Source: Neobacillus mesonae (GTDB lineage Bacteria; Bacillota; Bacilli; Paenibacillales; Paenibacillaceae). From it: a stretch of DNA of 64,000 nucleotides. The stretch spans positions 186,001-250,000 of the forward strand of contig JAMBOW010000002.1 in the NCBI GenBank assembly GCA_023715865.1, given 5' to 3'. The notes below the pieces were generated by a model, which did no database searches, was not told where the DNA came from, and saw nothing but the letters and a program-made list of their open reading frames with translations. Each line of letters opens with the position of its first letter. The stretch's first letter is position 1. This document shows positions 18,149-27,667 of this stretch, in pieces. The position numbers and the translations under genes are program-made.

Positions 18149-19135
18149 TCATTTTTTATCAAGCTTCAAATCCTCTAGTCGAAGCGTCATAAGCTCCAGC
18201 TTACCCGGATTGCCTGACGTATACTGATTCAGCAATCTGACTGCTTGATGTCTTATGGATTTCTCAATAAGATTGCGAACGTAGCGGGCGTTACTAAAAG
18301 CATGGGAGGTTTCATTTTTCTCATCAAGTAAATGCTGCTTTAATTTGAGTATCGTCTGCGGCATTAAAATATAATCTCTTTCTTTTGCCATAAGCTCGGA
18401 AATTTGAAGCAGCTGGTCGATCGAGTAATCAGGAAATTCAATCTGGATCGGAAACCTCGATGGCAGTCCCGGATTTGTCTGCATGAAGAAATCAATTTCA
18501 TCAGAGTATCCTGCTAATATTAATATAAACTGATTTTTATAATCCTCCATCGCCTTTACCAGTGTATCGATCGCTTCTTTCCCAAAATCCTTCTCTCCGC
18601 CGCGGGCCAAGCTGTAGGCTTCATCAATAAACAAAATACCGCCTAATGATTTTTTAACCAGATCCCTTGTTTTTTGCGCAGTATGTCCAATGTATTCTCC
18701 AACCAGATCCGCCCGTTCAACCTCGATTAGGTGGCCTTTATTCAGTACTCCCATTTTCTGAAAAAGCTTTGCTACAATCCGCGCTACAGTCGTTTTTCCT
18801 GTTCCCGGATTTCCTTTGAACACCATATGATATACGTGTGAACCGCTCATGAGCCCGGCTTCTGTTCTCATCTGCGCAATCTGCAGAAAAGCGTAAATTT
18901 CAAATACAAACTCTTTAATGCTTTCAAGTCCGACCAGCTGATCCAGTTCCTTCTGAATGTCCTGGTACATCGCAAATTGAGGACCTTGCTTTAAATAGGC
19001 GGCAGCCTCCTCTGTATCTGAAGCAGCTTGACTCTGCCCCCCGTAATTTTCAGTCTGATTGCGCAATACGACATTGATCTGTCTGGATGGTCTGCCTTCT
19101 GGGCGACCTCCTGCTGCCATCGCTCTACCGTTCAT
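18149..19135 (-). CDS. spoVK: Stage V sporulation protein K, AAA+ ATPase
   Basis: A 328-residue CbxX/CfqX-type AAA+ ATPase. Walker A GNPGTGKTT is near residue 108, Walker B GILFIDEAYSLA near 168, and SRFPIQIEFPDYS near 232 includes the arginine-finger region. SpoVK is needed for spore maturation in the mother cell. The N-terminal 70 residues are low in complexity and charged. Its position directly upstream of hflX matches B. subtilis. Confidence 0.93.
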   Translation of the reverse strand: MNGRAMAAGGRPEGRPSRQINVVLRNQTENYGGQSQAASDTEEAAAYLKQGPQFAMYQDIQKELDQLVGLESIKEFVFEIYAFLQIAQMRTEAGLMSGSHVYHMVFKGNPGTGKTTVARIVAKLFQKMGVLNKGHLIEVERADLVGEYIGHTAQKTRDLVKKSLGGILFIDEAYSLARGGEKDFGKEAIDTLVKAMEDYKNQFILILAGYSDEIDFFMQTNPGLPSRFPIQIEFPDYSIDQLLQISELMAKERDYILMPQTILKLKQHLLDEKNETSHAFSNARYVRNLIEKSIRHQAVRLLNQYTSGNPGKLELMTLRLEDLKLDKK

Positions 19136-19230
19136 ATAACGCTCACCTCTACTCCTTTAAGGGGCTAACTTCTCTCTATCTAAAGTATTCTACTTGATTC
19201 TATGTTATTAGAAGTTTCGCACAAAAATTG

Positions 19231-19878
19231 CTACAAAGAGAGGAGTACAGCATCCAGCTTCCATTTTGTATAGGCAAGCGTTTCACGGATCTGACTTGGC
19301 AGGAAGGGCATGGCAGCGGATTCAGCCAAAGTGAGAACAGGCTGTTCATAATGAAGAAACTCGGCCATTTCAAGTGACCTCATTCCATGAAAATCATGGG
19401 TAATAATGACAGATGAATTTAAATTGTGCTCAGCCATAATTTCCTTGCTGAACAAGAGATTTTCATACGTACTCGTTGCTTCATTTTCCAAGAAAATATG
19501 TGACTCTTCAACGCCATGCTCTATTAAATAGCGCTGCATCCCTTCGGCTTCTGTATATCGATGCTGAGGACTATCCAGCCCCCCGCTGACGATGAAATAT
19601 TCAAAGCTGCCTGCTTGATACAACTCAAGAGCTTTGTCCAGTCTTTCTGCGAGCCCAGGACTGGGTTCATCTCCCCAAAGAGACGCCCCCAGCACAATCC
19701 CAACATCTACAGGCTCTGACAACACTTTCGTATAATGCGGATTGAAGATTTTCCATTGCACATAGGCTACCCAAATGACTCCCAAGATAATAAGGGCAAT
19801 CAGTATCTTATAAGCAGAACGTAAAAACTTGTTATTACCTGGCCGATTTTTTATACCTTTCACTTGCATAAATCCCAT
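19231..19878 (-). CDS. YdcF/SanA-like (DUF218) membrane protein
   Basis: A 215-residue protein with one N-terminal TM anchor (about residues 24-44) and an extracytoplasmic DUF218 domain: VGIVLGASLWGDEPSPGLAERLDKAL, FIVSGGL, EATSTYENLLFSKEIM and VIITHDFHGMRS are the family motifs. ElyC/SanA/YdcF members act in envelope integrity, some on lipid carrier metabolism; the activity here is unknown. Three bases separate it from the DUF402 gene, so they form an operon. Confidence 0.85.
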   Translation of the reverse strand: MGFMQVKGIKNRPGNNKFLRSAYKILIALIILGVIWVAYVQWKIFNPHYTKVLSEPVDVGIVLGASLWGDEPSPGLAERLDKALELYQAGSFEYFIVSGGLDSPQHRYTEAEGMQRYLIEHGVEESHIFLENEATSTYENLLFSKEIMAEHNLNSSVIITHDFHGMRSLEMAEFLHYEQPVLTLAESAAMPFLPSQIRETLAYTKWKLDAVLLSL

Positions 19879-19881
19879 ACG

Positions 19882-20439
19882 TCACCCCTTAAATTCTCCA
19901 TCCTGAAATAACCTTGAGCGGTGATCCAGCGACATTTGAAAGTAAGGGAACATGTGCGCATCAATTGAATGCAGAAGATGCTGCGCCGTCCGCATGGATA
20001 GATCATAATCAGCGGTTGTAATATGCCCTTTCTCCAGTGCATCGTCCAGCTCATCTTCGTCCAGCAAGAAAACCTCTCCGCCCTTGAGCACGATGACGTC
20101 CAAATAAAGATCATCAAACCATGGCACACCTTGATCTGTAACTCCCTGACTGCGGCAAGTATCGATATACCACTCTACAATCCGTTCCTGGTCATCAAAC
20201 ATGGCAGTCACAACATAATGCTCATCCTTGGGAAAATACTGAAGCCAAGAATACCCTTTATCTGCAGTACAAAATGTATGCCCTCCATAAGTCTTCCATA
20301 AAGGTTCCTTTAAATCATGGATAGTGTAAAGGGATAAATAGCCCGTAAATTCCTCGCTCTCAACATACCGGCAGGTGAATTGCCGATTTGTTATTCGACG
20401 CCAGTTCGCCCGGTCACCAAATTTTCTTTTCATCCTCAT
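19882..20439 (-). CDS. DUF402 protein (nucleoside phosphatase-like)
   Basis: A 185-residue DUF402 protein. The family core is visible as WLQYFPKDEHYVVTAMFDDQERIVEWYID, followed by GVPWFDDLYLDVIVL and LLDEDELDDAL, with the conserved acidic residues that bind metal and nucleotide. Some members are nucleoside tri/diphosphatases; whether this one is cannot be told. It is followed at once by the YdcF-like gene and preceded by the PBP gene and its terminator. Confidence 0.85.
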   Translation of the reverse strand: MRMKRKFGDRANWRRITNRQFTCRYVESEEFTGYLSLYTIHDLKEPLWKTYGGHTFCTADKGYSWLQYFPKDEHYVVTAMFDDQERIVEWYIDTCRSQGVTDQGVPWFDDLYLDVIVLKGGEVFLLDEDELDDALEKGHITTADYDLSMRTAQHLLHSIDAHMFPYFQMSLDHRSRLFQDGEFKG

Positions 20440-20546
20440 CCCTCTTTATTCATCCAATATCCACTTTGTTAAAAACAGCTTACCATATTTAACTTATACA
20501 CTCAAAATTTAAAGGTGCCAGTTGGAGCAAATCCTTAGAACAAAAA

Positions 20547-20578
20547 AAGACCTGCTGTCATTTCTGACAGCAGGTCTT
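20547..20578 (-). terminator. Terminator of the class A PBP gene
   Basis: A 14-bp perfect inverted repeat (AAGACCTGCTGTCA / TGACAGCAGGTCTT) with a TTTC loop; the minus strand continues into TTTTTTTG. Confidence 0.92.
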
Positions 20579-20589
20579 AGACTCGTACA

Positions 20590-23268
20590 TTATGGTGATG
20601 TTGTACCCGGAACAGTCGCTCCCGGAGGGGTCACTTCTCCTTGAACCGGAGGTGTAGATTCACCTTCGGGCGGGGATGTCCCCTCTCCCGAAGTTGTTCC
20701 TTCGTCTCCGCCGGTGCTGCCTTCCCCGTTGCCTGGAGTTTCGGTTTGATTACCACCGCTACCAGCACCAGTATCTCCTTGGCCGCCATTACCAGAACCG
20801 TTATCAACGTTCCCTTCATTTCCGGAGCCGTTTCCGTTTCCGTTTCCGTTTCCGTTTCCATTACCATTACCGTTACCATTGCCATTACCATTGCCATTAC
20901 CATTGCCATTACCATTATTGCCCGGGTTCTCTCCGCCTTCATCCGGATTCGTATCTGGAAGATCCGGAACATCTGGAACCTCAGGCTCTTCAGGTATGAC
21001 TTCCTCCGGTTCTATAAACAGCGTCACTCTGTTTGACTCGCTGCCATCTTCCCCATTCGCCGGATTAATCGCCGTAACATAGTACTCATAGGTAAGACCT
21101 GGTAAAGCTCCTGTATCGGTTGCGGTCGTTCCTGCAACCTGATCTTGGATTCGACTAAAGCTTCCTTCTGATGTTTCTTTCCGGTAAATCCGGTACTGAA
21201 CACCTTCCGTCGCTGCCCCCGTCCAGCTCAGAGACACTGCTTTGGCTTCTGCATCATAAGAAGCACTGAGTCCGCTGACGGATAAATCCACTTCCGGCTC
21301 TTCCTCTTGTACTGGTGGTTCAGTAACCTCCGGAATTTCACTCTCAGGTTTAAAGAACTCCTTGCGGTCTACGCCTTCCAGCGCTTTCCCCATTACAGTC
21401 TGGAAGAACGTAGCAGCAAGCCGGCTGCTGTTCTTAAGCAAATGCTGCTGATCCGGGTTATCATATCCCATCCAGACTGCAGCTGTGTACTCAGGAGTGT
21501 ACCCGACAAACCATACATCCCGGTTCGCACTGTTTCCTGAATATCCACTTTGGGTCGTTCCTGTTTTACCTGCAACAGGACGATCAAGTTTTGCGCTTTT
21601 ACCTGTACCGCTGTTTACAACTTCCTGCATCATTTCAGTCATTTGATATGCAGTTTGTTCACTCATCACTTGCTCTGGATCTGATTCATGTTCATAAATT
21701 ACTTTACCATCACTGTTTTCGATTTTTGTGATAGCATAACCCTCTTGATATTGACCGCGATTTGCAAAAGCACTGTATGCAGATGCCATCTCCATCGTAT
21801 TGGTCCCCTTATCCAGACCGCCTAGTGCCATGGATAGGTTGCGGTCACCATCCGTCATCGTAATTCCCAGCTTCTCTGCAAAATTATATCCAGCATTTAC
21901 ACCGATCTCATTCAGCAGCCATACCGCGGGAATATTCTCTGATGTCGTAATGGCATCTGCCATACCTATCGTATTGGAATAGCCATGCAGGTTCGTAGGA
22001 CAGTAATCCCCAAAGCACTGCTTGGAGTTGCTGAGCGGTGTATTCATTGTAAATTCGCCCGATTCAAGCGCAGGTGCATAGGATGCAATCGGCTTAAATG
22101 AAGATCCCGGCTGACGGTAACTGCTTGTAGCTCGATTCCAGCCTTGGCGCTGATAATCACGCCCGCCCTGCATAGCGACAATGCCGCCGGTTGCATGATC
22201 CATAATTACCATCGATCCCTGAACTTTTTGGTCGTCAGGACTATCCTCAAACAGATCATCATTCTTGAAGGCTTCCTCTACAGCTTCTTGGGCTGCAGGT
22301 GCCATTGCCGTATAGATTTTATACCCGCCGATGTTCAGATCATCCGTTGTCTTGCCGGTTACGCGCTCAGCCTCTTTCATTACGTAATCGATATAGGCTA
22401 CATATTTCTTCTCTTCTTCCGGACGCTCATAGGCATAATCAACCGCCTTCGCTTCGTCCATCTCTTCCTTCGTAATGTACCCTTGATCGTACATAAGCTG
22501 GAGAACGACACCTCTGCGTTCCTTGGAATCGTTCGGATTACCAGCTGGGTTGTAGGCAGACGGCCCTTTAGGAATGGCAGCCAGTGTAGCTACTTCCCAT
22601 AGATCTAAATCCTTAAGGTCGCTCTTACCAAAATAAAATTCCGATGCTGTTTGAATTCCGTAGTTCTGGTATCCAAACCAAGTCCGATTCAGATACATCG
22701 TTAGAATCTGATCTTTGGTATAGTTCCGTTCAATCGCCAGCGCAATGGACATTTCTGTCGCTTTACGGAAGAACGTTTTGTCCCTTGTCAGAAATACGTT
22801 TTTCGCAAGCTGCTGGGAGATCGTACTTCCTCCCTCAACTAGTGAACGCGCCATAATATCCTTAACCGCCGCACGTCCGATGGACCAAAGGTCTACCCCG
22901 TTATGTTCATAGAAACGTCTATCCTCTGTTGCGACAAAAGCTTCTTTAACTAAATCGGGAATCTCTTCTTCACTAACGGGGTCACGCTTCTCGATTGAGA
23001 GCTCGCTGATTTCTTGACCATCCTTGTCATAGACTTTAGATGCTTCATTTACCGTCATTTTATCGATGTTCGCCTGCAGAATTCTCTCACCGCTCACCAT
23101 GATAAACAGGTAGCCGGCAAGTGCTACGAATATGGCAAAAGCTGCTGTAAAAAATAATGTCCAGGCTACACGTTTACCCGATATTTTTTTCTTTTTCTTA
23201 GGTCCTGGTTTCTTCTCTTTTTGATTCTTCTTACGATTCCCTGACCTAGACAGTGTATCGTTTGACAT
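20590..23268 (-). CDS. Class A penicillin-binding protein (PBP1A family) with Gly-Asn repeat tail
   Basis: An 892-residue bifunctional peptidoglycan synthase. Basic cytoplasmic N-terminus, TM at about residues 34-58, GT51 transglycosylase domain with EDRRFYEHNG near 115, transpeptidase with SSFK (catalytic Ser) near 390, SEN near 450 and KTGT near 567. A fibronectin type III domain (about 655-750) follows, then a Pro/Glu-rich linker, a (Gly-Asn)n tract at about 783-816 and a Gly/Thr/Pro-rich tail. The tail is encoded by a tandem GGTAAT-like hexamer repeat, so its length may vary between strains. It builds cross-linked glycan at the membrane's outer face. Confidence 0.93.
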   Translation of the reverse strand: MSNDTLSRSGNRKKNQKEKKPGPKKKKKISGKRVAWTLFFTAAFAIFVALAGYLFIMVSGERILQANIDKMTVNEASKVYDKDGQEISELSIEKRDPVSEEEIPDLVKEAFVATEDRRFYEHNGVDLWSIGRAAVKDIMARSLVEGGSTISQQLAKNVFLTRDKTFFRKATEMSIALAIERNYTKDQILTMYLNRTWFGYQNYGIQTASEFYFGKSDLKDLDLWEVATLAAIPKGPSAYNPAGNPNDSKERRGVVLQLMYDQGYITKEEMDEAKAVDYAYERPEEEKKYVAYIDYVMKEAERVTGKTTDDLNIGGYKIYTAMAPAAQEAVEEAFKNDDLFEDSPDDQKVQGSMVIMDHATGGIVAMQGGRDYQRQGWNRATSSYRQPGSSFKPIASYAPALESGEFTMNTPLSNSKQCFGDYCPTNLHGYSNTIGMADAITTSENIPAVWLLNEIGVNAGYNFAEKLGITMTDGDRNLSMALGGLDKGTNTMEMASAYSAFANRGQYQEGYAITKIENSDGKVIYEHESDPEQVMSEQTAYQMTEMMQEVVNSGTGKSAKLDRPVAGKTGTTQSGYSGNSANRDVWFVGYTPEYTAAVWMGYDNPDQQHLLKNSSRLAATFFQTVMGKALEGVDRKEFFKPESEIPEVTEPPVQEEEPEVDLSVSGLSASYDAEAKAVSLSWTGAATEGVQYRIYRKETSEGSFSRIQDQVAGTTATDTGALPGLTYEYYVTAINPANGEDGSESNRVTLFIEPEEVIPEEPEVPDVPDLPDTNPDEGGENPGNNGNGNGNGNGNGNGNGNGNGNGNGNGNGNGSGNEGNVDNGSGNGGQGDTGAGSGGNQTETPGNGEGSTGGDEGTTSGEGTSPPEGESTPPVQGEVTPPGATVPGTTSP
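20820..20922 (-). repeat. Hexanucleotide repeat coding for (Gly-Asn)n
   Basis: About 100 bases of near-perfect GGNAAY hexamers (plus-strand ATTACC/ATTGCC/GTTTCC units) inside the PBP gene. Variants fall in blocks (GTTTCC, then ATTACC, then ATTGCC), a sign of stepwise duplication. Confidence 0.9.
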
Positions 23269-23375
23269 GTTACCTCCTGACTCCCTTTTAGGTGTAGCAT
23301 CTTCATGCTAGTCTTTAAGTCTTTTTTAATAGAATTGAAACCAATTTGTAAACTTTCTCACAAGAAGTAAAAGAA

Positions 23376-23391
23376 CAACCTTTACAGGTTG
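23376..23391 (-). terminator. Probable hfq terminator
   Basis: CAACC/GGTTG hairpin, followed on the minus strand by TTCTTTTACTT. Short stem; moderate support. Confidence 0.5.
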
Positions 23392-23448
23392 CTCCGCCTC
23401 AATCCTATACGTATTTAACGAAATCGATACTTTGAAAGTTTCAATAAA

Positions 23449-23688
23449 TTACTCTTCACCGTTGCCATTTTGCATAAGTGAAATATTCCGCTGCGGTGTA
23501 AAGGTGGATATGGCATGTTTATAAATCATTTGCTGGCGTCCGTCGCTATCGACAACAATGGTATAGTTATCAAATGCTTTGACAGTTCCGCGAATTTGAA
23601 AACCGTTGACTAAAAAGATGGTAGCTGGAATATTTTCTTTACGCATTTGATTCAAGAACGTATCTTGGATGTTGATGGACTTGGTCAT
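23449..23688 (-). CDS. hfq: RNA chaperone Hfq
   Basis: A 79-residue Sm-like protein. I start it at ATG 23688 ([11 protein letters not shown]), which has GGGGG eight bases upstream; the eight extra residues of the longer frame overlap miaA and are absent in the family. Sm1 is [21 protein letters not shown] and Sm2 ends with the YKHAIST motif. It forms a hexamer that binds A-rich and U-rich RNA. Position after miaA is the usual one. The C-terminal tail is short, as in other Bacillota. Confidence 0.95.
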   Translation of the reverse strand: MTKSINIQDTFLNQMRKENIPATIFLVNGFQIRGTVKAFDNYTIVVDSDGRQQMIYKHAISTFTPQRNISLMQNGNGEE

Positions 23689-23708
23689 TAGCCGTACCCC
23701 CAATAAGT

Positions 23709-24695
23709 TCAATTAGATTGATTTGAAGAAAAATCATGCTCCAAATTCAGCTTATTTGCTATTATATCACGTATAGCAGCGAAGTTCGCAGAAAAATTTG
23801 CAGTATCCGTCATATCCACCCAGTGGATATCCTTCATGTGACGGAACCAAGACAGCTGTCGTTTGGCGAATCGACGCGTGTCTCTCTTCAGTTCATTTAC
23901 TGCTGTATCCAGCGGCACCTCTCCCCGCAGATATGAAGCTATTTCTTTATAACCCAGACCTTGCATTGAAATACAGCCTGACCCCACACCTTGAGCAAGC
24001 AGGGAAGCTACTTCTTTAACTAAACCCTCTTCCATCATTTCATCAATTCGGTCTTCAATACGGTTATATAGCATTTGTCTATCCATTGTCAAACCGACGA
24101 TACACAGATCATATGGAGACTGCTTATTTTGAGCGGCCAGCTGGTCGGATTGTTTGACACCAGTCAAATGAAAAATCTCTAGCGCCCGCACCACTCTCCG
24201 CACATCATTGGGGTGAAGTCTTGCCGCACTTTCTGGATCAACTTCCTGAAGCTTCCGGTGCAGGGCATCAGAGCCATGGGATTCCGCGTAATCAAACTGT
24301 TCTTTACGAAAATCCTCATCAGAACCTGCCTCTGAGAATTGAAAATTATAGCATACCGATTCAACATATAAGCCGGTTCCTCCTACGATAAATGGAAGCT
24401 TGCCGCGGTCGTGAATCTCCTTGATCAATTTTCTGCTCTCCTCTTGAAATTCGGCAACAGAATAGGGATAATCTGGTTCATGAATGTCGATAAGATGGTG
24501 AGGTATACCCCCCATTTCTTCAGGCTTAATTTTTGCAGTTCCAATATCCATCTTCCGGTATACCTGCATGGAATCCCCTGAGATAATTTCACAATGAAAT
24601 GTTTTGGCGAGTTCGATGCTCATTTTTGTTTTGCCTACTGCCGTAGGTCCTACGAGCACAAGCAGCTTTGGCTTAGACGTTTCTGTCAACTTCAA
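23709..24695 (-). CDS. miaA: tRNA dimethylallyltransferase
   Basis: A 328-residue MiaA. The P-loop [11 protein letters not shown] is at residues 16-26, followed by [17 protein letters not shown] and GGTGLY, the substrate and tRNA-binding motifs. It transfers a dimethylallyl group to A37 of tRNAs reading codons that start with U, which includes serine UCN codons. The gene overlaps the upstream methyltransferase by 23 bases and is followed by hfq, so they are probably cotranscribed. Confidence 0.95.
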   Translation of the reverse strand: MKLTETSKPKLLVLVGPTAVGKTKMSIELAKTFHCEIISGDSMQVYRKMDIGTAKIKPEEMGGIPHHLIDIHEPDYPYSVAEFQEESRKLIKEIHDRGKLPFIVGGTGLYVESVCYNFQFSEAGSDEDFRKEQFDYAESHGSDALHRKLQEVDPESAARLHPNDVRRVVRALEIFHLTGVKQSDQLAAQNKQSPYDLCIVGLTMDRQMLYNRIEDRIDEMMEEGLVKEVASLLAQGVGSGCISMQGLGYKEIASYLRGEVPLDTAVNELKRDTRRFAKRQLSWFRHMKDIHWVDMTDTANFSANFAAIRDIIANKLNLEHDFSSNQSN

Positions 24696-25458
24696 TCACT
24701 CCGTACACTGTTTTTGAATGGGCGCGGTCAAGGGGCTTAAATCCGAGTCTCGCGAATTCACCACTGTCCTTTTTCTCTTTTAGCACAACTCTTTTTTTGG
24801 CCACTCTTTTTGCCTCTGCGATGCTCTCTATCTCCAATGGAGCAGAATTGGCATATTTTCGCAAGGGACGAATGGCACTAGAGTCCATGACCGGCTCACG
24901 AAACATCGGGTCAAAGTAGACCACATCTACACTGTTATCCTCCATACTGCGCAGCAGCTCCAAATGATCTTTATGCTTCATCTCTATTGATCTTAAAGCT
25001 TGATCCACTTCTGGTCTCCCGCTGCGATAGTACTTTAGTCCCTCCAAAAGCACTGTGTATAAAGTTCTCGAGCTTTCGCAAGCAATGACATGCCCCTCTT
25101 CTCCTGCCGCTACAGCAAAAACAAGGGCATCTGTTCCAAGTCCTGCCGTGCAATCGAGTACGGAATCTCCCTTTTGAAAATCGGCCGCTTCCAGCATGGG
25201 GTCGCTTTCTCCCTTCAGCACACGCTTAGCGCGAACGAATCCCATACTCGGATGAAATTCTAGCAAAGGCTCCCCTGGTCTGATTAATCTAACGCCGTTG
25301 GTTACAACGACGACGATCTCCTCATCCCCATACTTTTCAGCAAGCTTGGCTACGGAAGCTTTATTTCTGGGAACATAGCTTGAACCCGTAGCCTCGGCAA
25401 GACGGATTGCACGCTCGGCAAGCGTCTTGGCATTCGTATCCCCTGTTGTAATTAACAT
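24673..25458 (-). CDS. Class I SAM-dependent methyltransferase (RsmJ-like)
   Basis: About 261 residues starting at ATG 25458, where AGGAG lies seven bases upstream; the longer frame would run into mutL. The SAM-binding motif is VLDCTAGLGTDALVFA near residue 110, and VVYFDPMFREPV near 195 is the (D/N)PP-type catalytic motif. It resembles RsmJ (YhiQ) 16S rRNA guanine-N2 methyltransferases. It lies between mutL and miaA, 37 bases after the mutL stop, in a translation and repair cluster. Confidence 0.8.
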   Translation of the reverse strand: MLITTGDTNAKTLAERAIRLAEATGSSYVPRNKASVAKLAEKYGDEEIVVVVTNGVRLIRPGEPLLEFHPSMGFVRAKRVLKGESDPMLEAADFQKGDSVLDCTAGLGTDALVFAVAAGEEGHVIACESSRTLYTVLLEGLKYYRSGRPEVDQALRSIEMKHKDHLELLRSMEDNSVDVVYFDPMFREPVMDSSAIRPLRKYANSAPLEIESIAEAKRVAKKRVVLKEKKDSGEFARLGFKPLDRAHSKTVYGVIEVDRNV

Positions 25459-25495
25459 GCATTGTCTCCTAATTGTCTCTTTCTGTTGTTCCACA

Positions 25496-27637
25496 TCACA
25501 TAACTCTTTTAAACATTTTTTCCAGATCGTACGTTGAGAACGAAACGACAATCGGTCTGCCATGTGGACACGTGTACGGTTGTTTACAGCTTGCTAGCCG
25601 CTCCAGCAGTACAATGGCTTCCTTGTCGGTCAGCTTCTGATTCGCTTTAATGGACGCTTTACAAGAGCACATGATGGAAGAGGCTTCGCGCAGCTTCGAC
25701 AGATCAATCGCTCTCTCAGAAAGAACCCATTCCGCCATTTCCAGTATGATCGCTTCTTCATCTCCTTTGGGAAGCCAATAAGGATATGAAGTAACACGGA
25801 AGGTCTGTCCACCAAAATGCTCCAGATACACTCCTGCCTGTTCAAACCAACGGAGCTTACTCTTCAGCTGCTCCGCCTCGGAAGGCGTAAACTCCAAAGT
25901 AATGGGAAGCAAAAGTTCTTGTGATGCCTCAACCGGATTACCAAATTGATTATAATAAAATTCATAATTAATTCTTTCATGTGCAGCATGCTGGTCTATT
26001 AAATACAGACCGTTTTCGTTCTGCGCAATTAAATACGTACCGTGATGCTGACCAATGAGCTGGAGTTCTGGAAAAGCAGGGAGCTCTACCTTCTCTCCTG
26101 CCAGCTGAACGTAATGCTCTGCATTCATCCCTTTGGAATTCCTCGATTTAAGCGCAGCACTATCCCGGTAATAATCACCATAAGAACGGTTAAGTCTGGA
26201 TTCTCTAACAACAGACTGCTGCTCCTTCATTCTGTCCTTATAGGAATGATTTGGCACTCTATGGTCAACTTCAGATTGCGGAGACATTGCCTGTGAAGAA
26301 GGATCAGCGACAAAATTTTCATCTATATCATCTGCATTGGCATCTGTTTTCCCTGCAGTCCCTGCGGTTTCTGTAGGTGTATGAAGCTTGGTCAGATCCA
26401 TGTTATATTTCGGACGACTCAATTCCTGCTTATTTCTTGAAACCTGAGCAGGTTCTGAGAGAGGCGCTTGAAATTTGGGCACCTGTTCTTGCAGTATTGA
26501 TGCCGCTGAGCTCTCTGCTGATGCCGAGGTCTCTGATGCTGCTGAATCCTCTGCTTGCAGCTTCGCTTTCGGAAAATGGAACTGTTCCTGGATAAATGAC
26601 TTGCTCTCTGGTCTGCCAATGCTTTGCTTAATCACTTGGGGAATCAGCACTTCCTGCTTAAGGGCAGCACGAACATGCTCCTCTACAAAAGAATACAGCT
26701 CAGGCTCCTTACTGAATCGCACCTCCAGCTTTGCCGGATGGACGTTAACATCCACTAGAGAAGGATGCATTTCCAGTTGAAGAACGGCCAGCGGAAACCG
26801 GTTGATAGGAAGCAAGGTATGATAAGCCTTAAGCAACGCTTGATTCAATCCGTAGTTTCTTATGAAACGCCCATTAATGACTGTAGAAATTCCATTACGG
26901 TTAGCTCTGGTAAAATCAGGCCTGCTCACATAGCCGCTTATTTTGTAATCCAAGCTTTCCCCGCTGATCGGGAGCATTGTTTTGGCCGCTGAGGTGCCGT
27001 AAATTGCAGCAATAACCTGGAGCATATCTCCGTTTCCCAGCGTCTGAAGCAGCAGATTCCCGTTATGTCTTAAAGTAAACGCAACATGCGCATGGGACAG
27101 CGCCATTCTGTACAGTACATCCGAAATGTGACCTAGCTCAGTTTGAATTGTCTTCATATACTTCAGTCTTGCAGGTGTATTATAGAATAATTCCTCTACC
27201 AGGAAGTCAGTTCCTTGAGAAGCTGTAATATCATCGTGCTTTATCAGCTTTCCGCCTTCAATCACTATTTCACGGCCCCGTCCATCCCCTGCGTTTGCAC
27301 TGATGAGTCTGACTTTGGAAACGGCTGCGATACTCGGCAGCGCCTCTCCGCGGAATCCAAGACTTGTTATCTCAAATAGATCACGGCCGTTTGCTATTTT
27401 GCTGGTGGCATGGCGGTAAAAGGCGGTTTCCATATCCTCTGGGTCAATTCCGCTTCCGTTATCCGTAATCCGAATACTCTGAAGCCCTCCTTCATGCACC
27501 GATACATCTATTCTTGTACTTCCTGCATCAATGGAATTTTCCACAAGCTCCTTTACGACAGAAGCCGGTCTCTCAACCACTTCTCCGGCAGCGATCTGGT
27601 TCGCGATATGCTCGTCCAGCACATGAATTTTAGCCAC
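25496..27637 (-). CDS. mutL: DNA mismatch repair protein MutL with endonuclease motif
   Basis: A 713-residue MutL. GHKL ATPase motifs: ELVENSIDAGS near 31, DNGSGI near 59 and GFRGEALPSI near 94. The C-terminal domain has DQHAAHERINYE near 553, matching the endonuclease metal motif DQHA-x2-E-x4-E, along with SCKASIKANQKL and CPHGRPIV. It is therefore a nicking MutL, as expected in an organism without MutH. A long acidic, Ser/Ala-rich linker (about 350-500) joins the halves. It lies 30 bases after mutS. Confidence 0.96.
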   Translation of the reverse strand: MAKIHVLDEHIANQIAAGEVVERPASVVKELVENSIDAGSTRIDVSVHEGGLQSIRITDNGSGIDPEDMETAFYRHATSKIANGRDLFEITSLGFRGEALPSIAAVSKVRLISANAGDGRGREIVIEGGKLIKHDDITASQGTDFLVEELFYNTPARLKYMKTIQTELGHISDVLYRMALSHAHVAFTLRHNGNLLLQTLGNGDMLQVIAAIYGTSAAKTMLPISGESLDYKISGYVSRPDFTRANRNGISTVINGRFIRNYGLNQALLKAYHTLLPINRFPLAVLQLEMHPSLVDVNVHPAKLEVRFSKEPELYSFVEEHVRAALKQEVLIPQVIKQSIGRPESKSFIQEQFHFPKAKLQAEDSAASETSASAESSAASILQEQVPKFQAPLSEPAQVSRNKQELSRPKYNMDLTKLHTPTETAGTAGKTDANADDIDENFVADPSSQAMSPQSEVDHRVPNHSYKDRMKEQQSVVRESRLNRSYGDYYRDSAALKSRNSKGMNAEHYVQLAGEKVELPAFPELQLIGQHHGTYLIAQNENGLYLIDQHAAHERINYEFYYNQFGNPVEASQELLLPITLEFTPSEAEQLKSKLRWFEQAGVYLEHFGGQTFRVTSYPYWLPKGDEEAIILEMAEWVLSERAIDLSKLREASSIMCSCKASIKANQKLTDKEAIVLLERLASCKQPYTCPHGRPIVVSFSTYDLEKMFKRVM

Positions 27638-27667
27638 CTTCTACCCCTCCCTTTGTTCATTTTTTAT

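Noticed and set aside
20631..21036. Plus- and minus-frame ORFs across the Gly-Asn repeat
   Set aside because: They are shadows of the repeat in the PBP gene; low-complexity translations and no ribosome sites.
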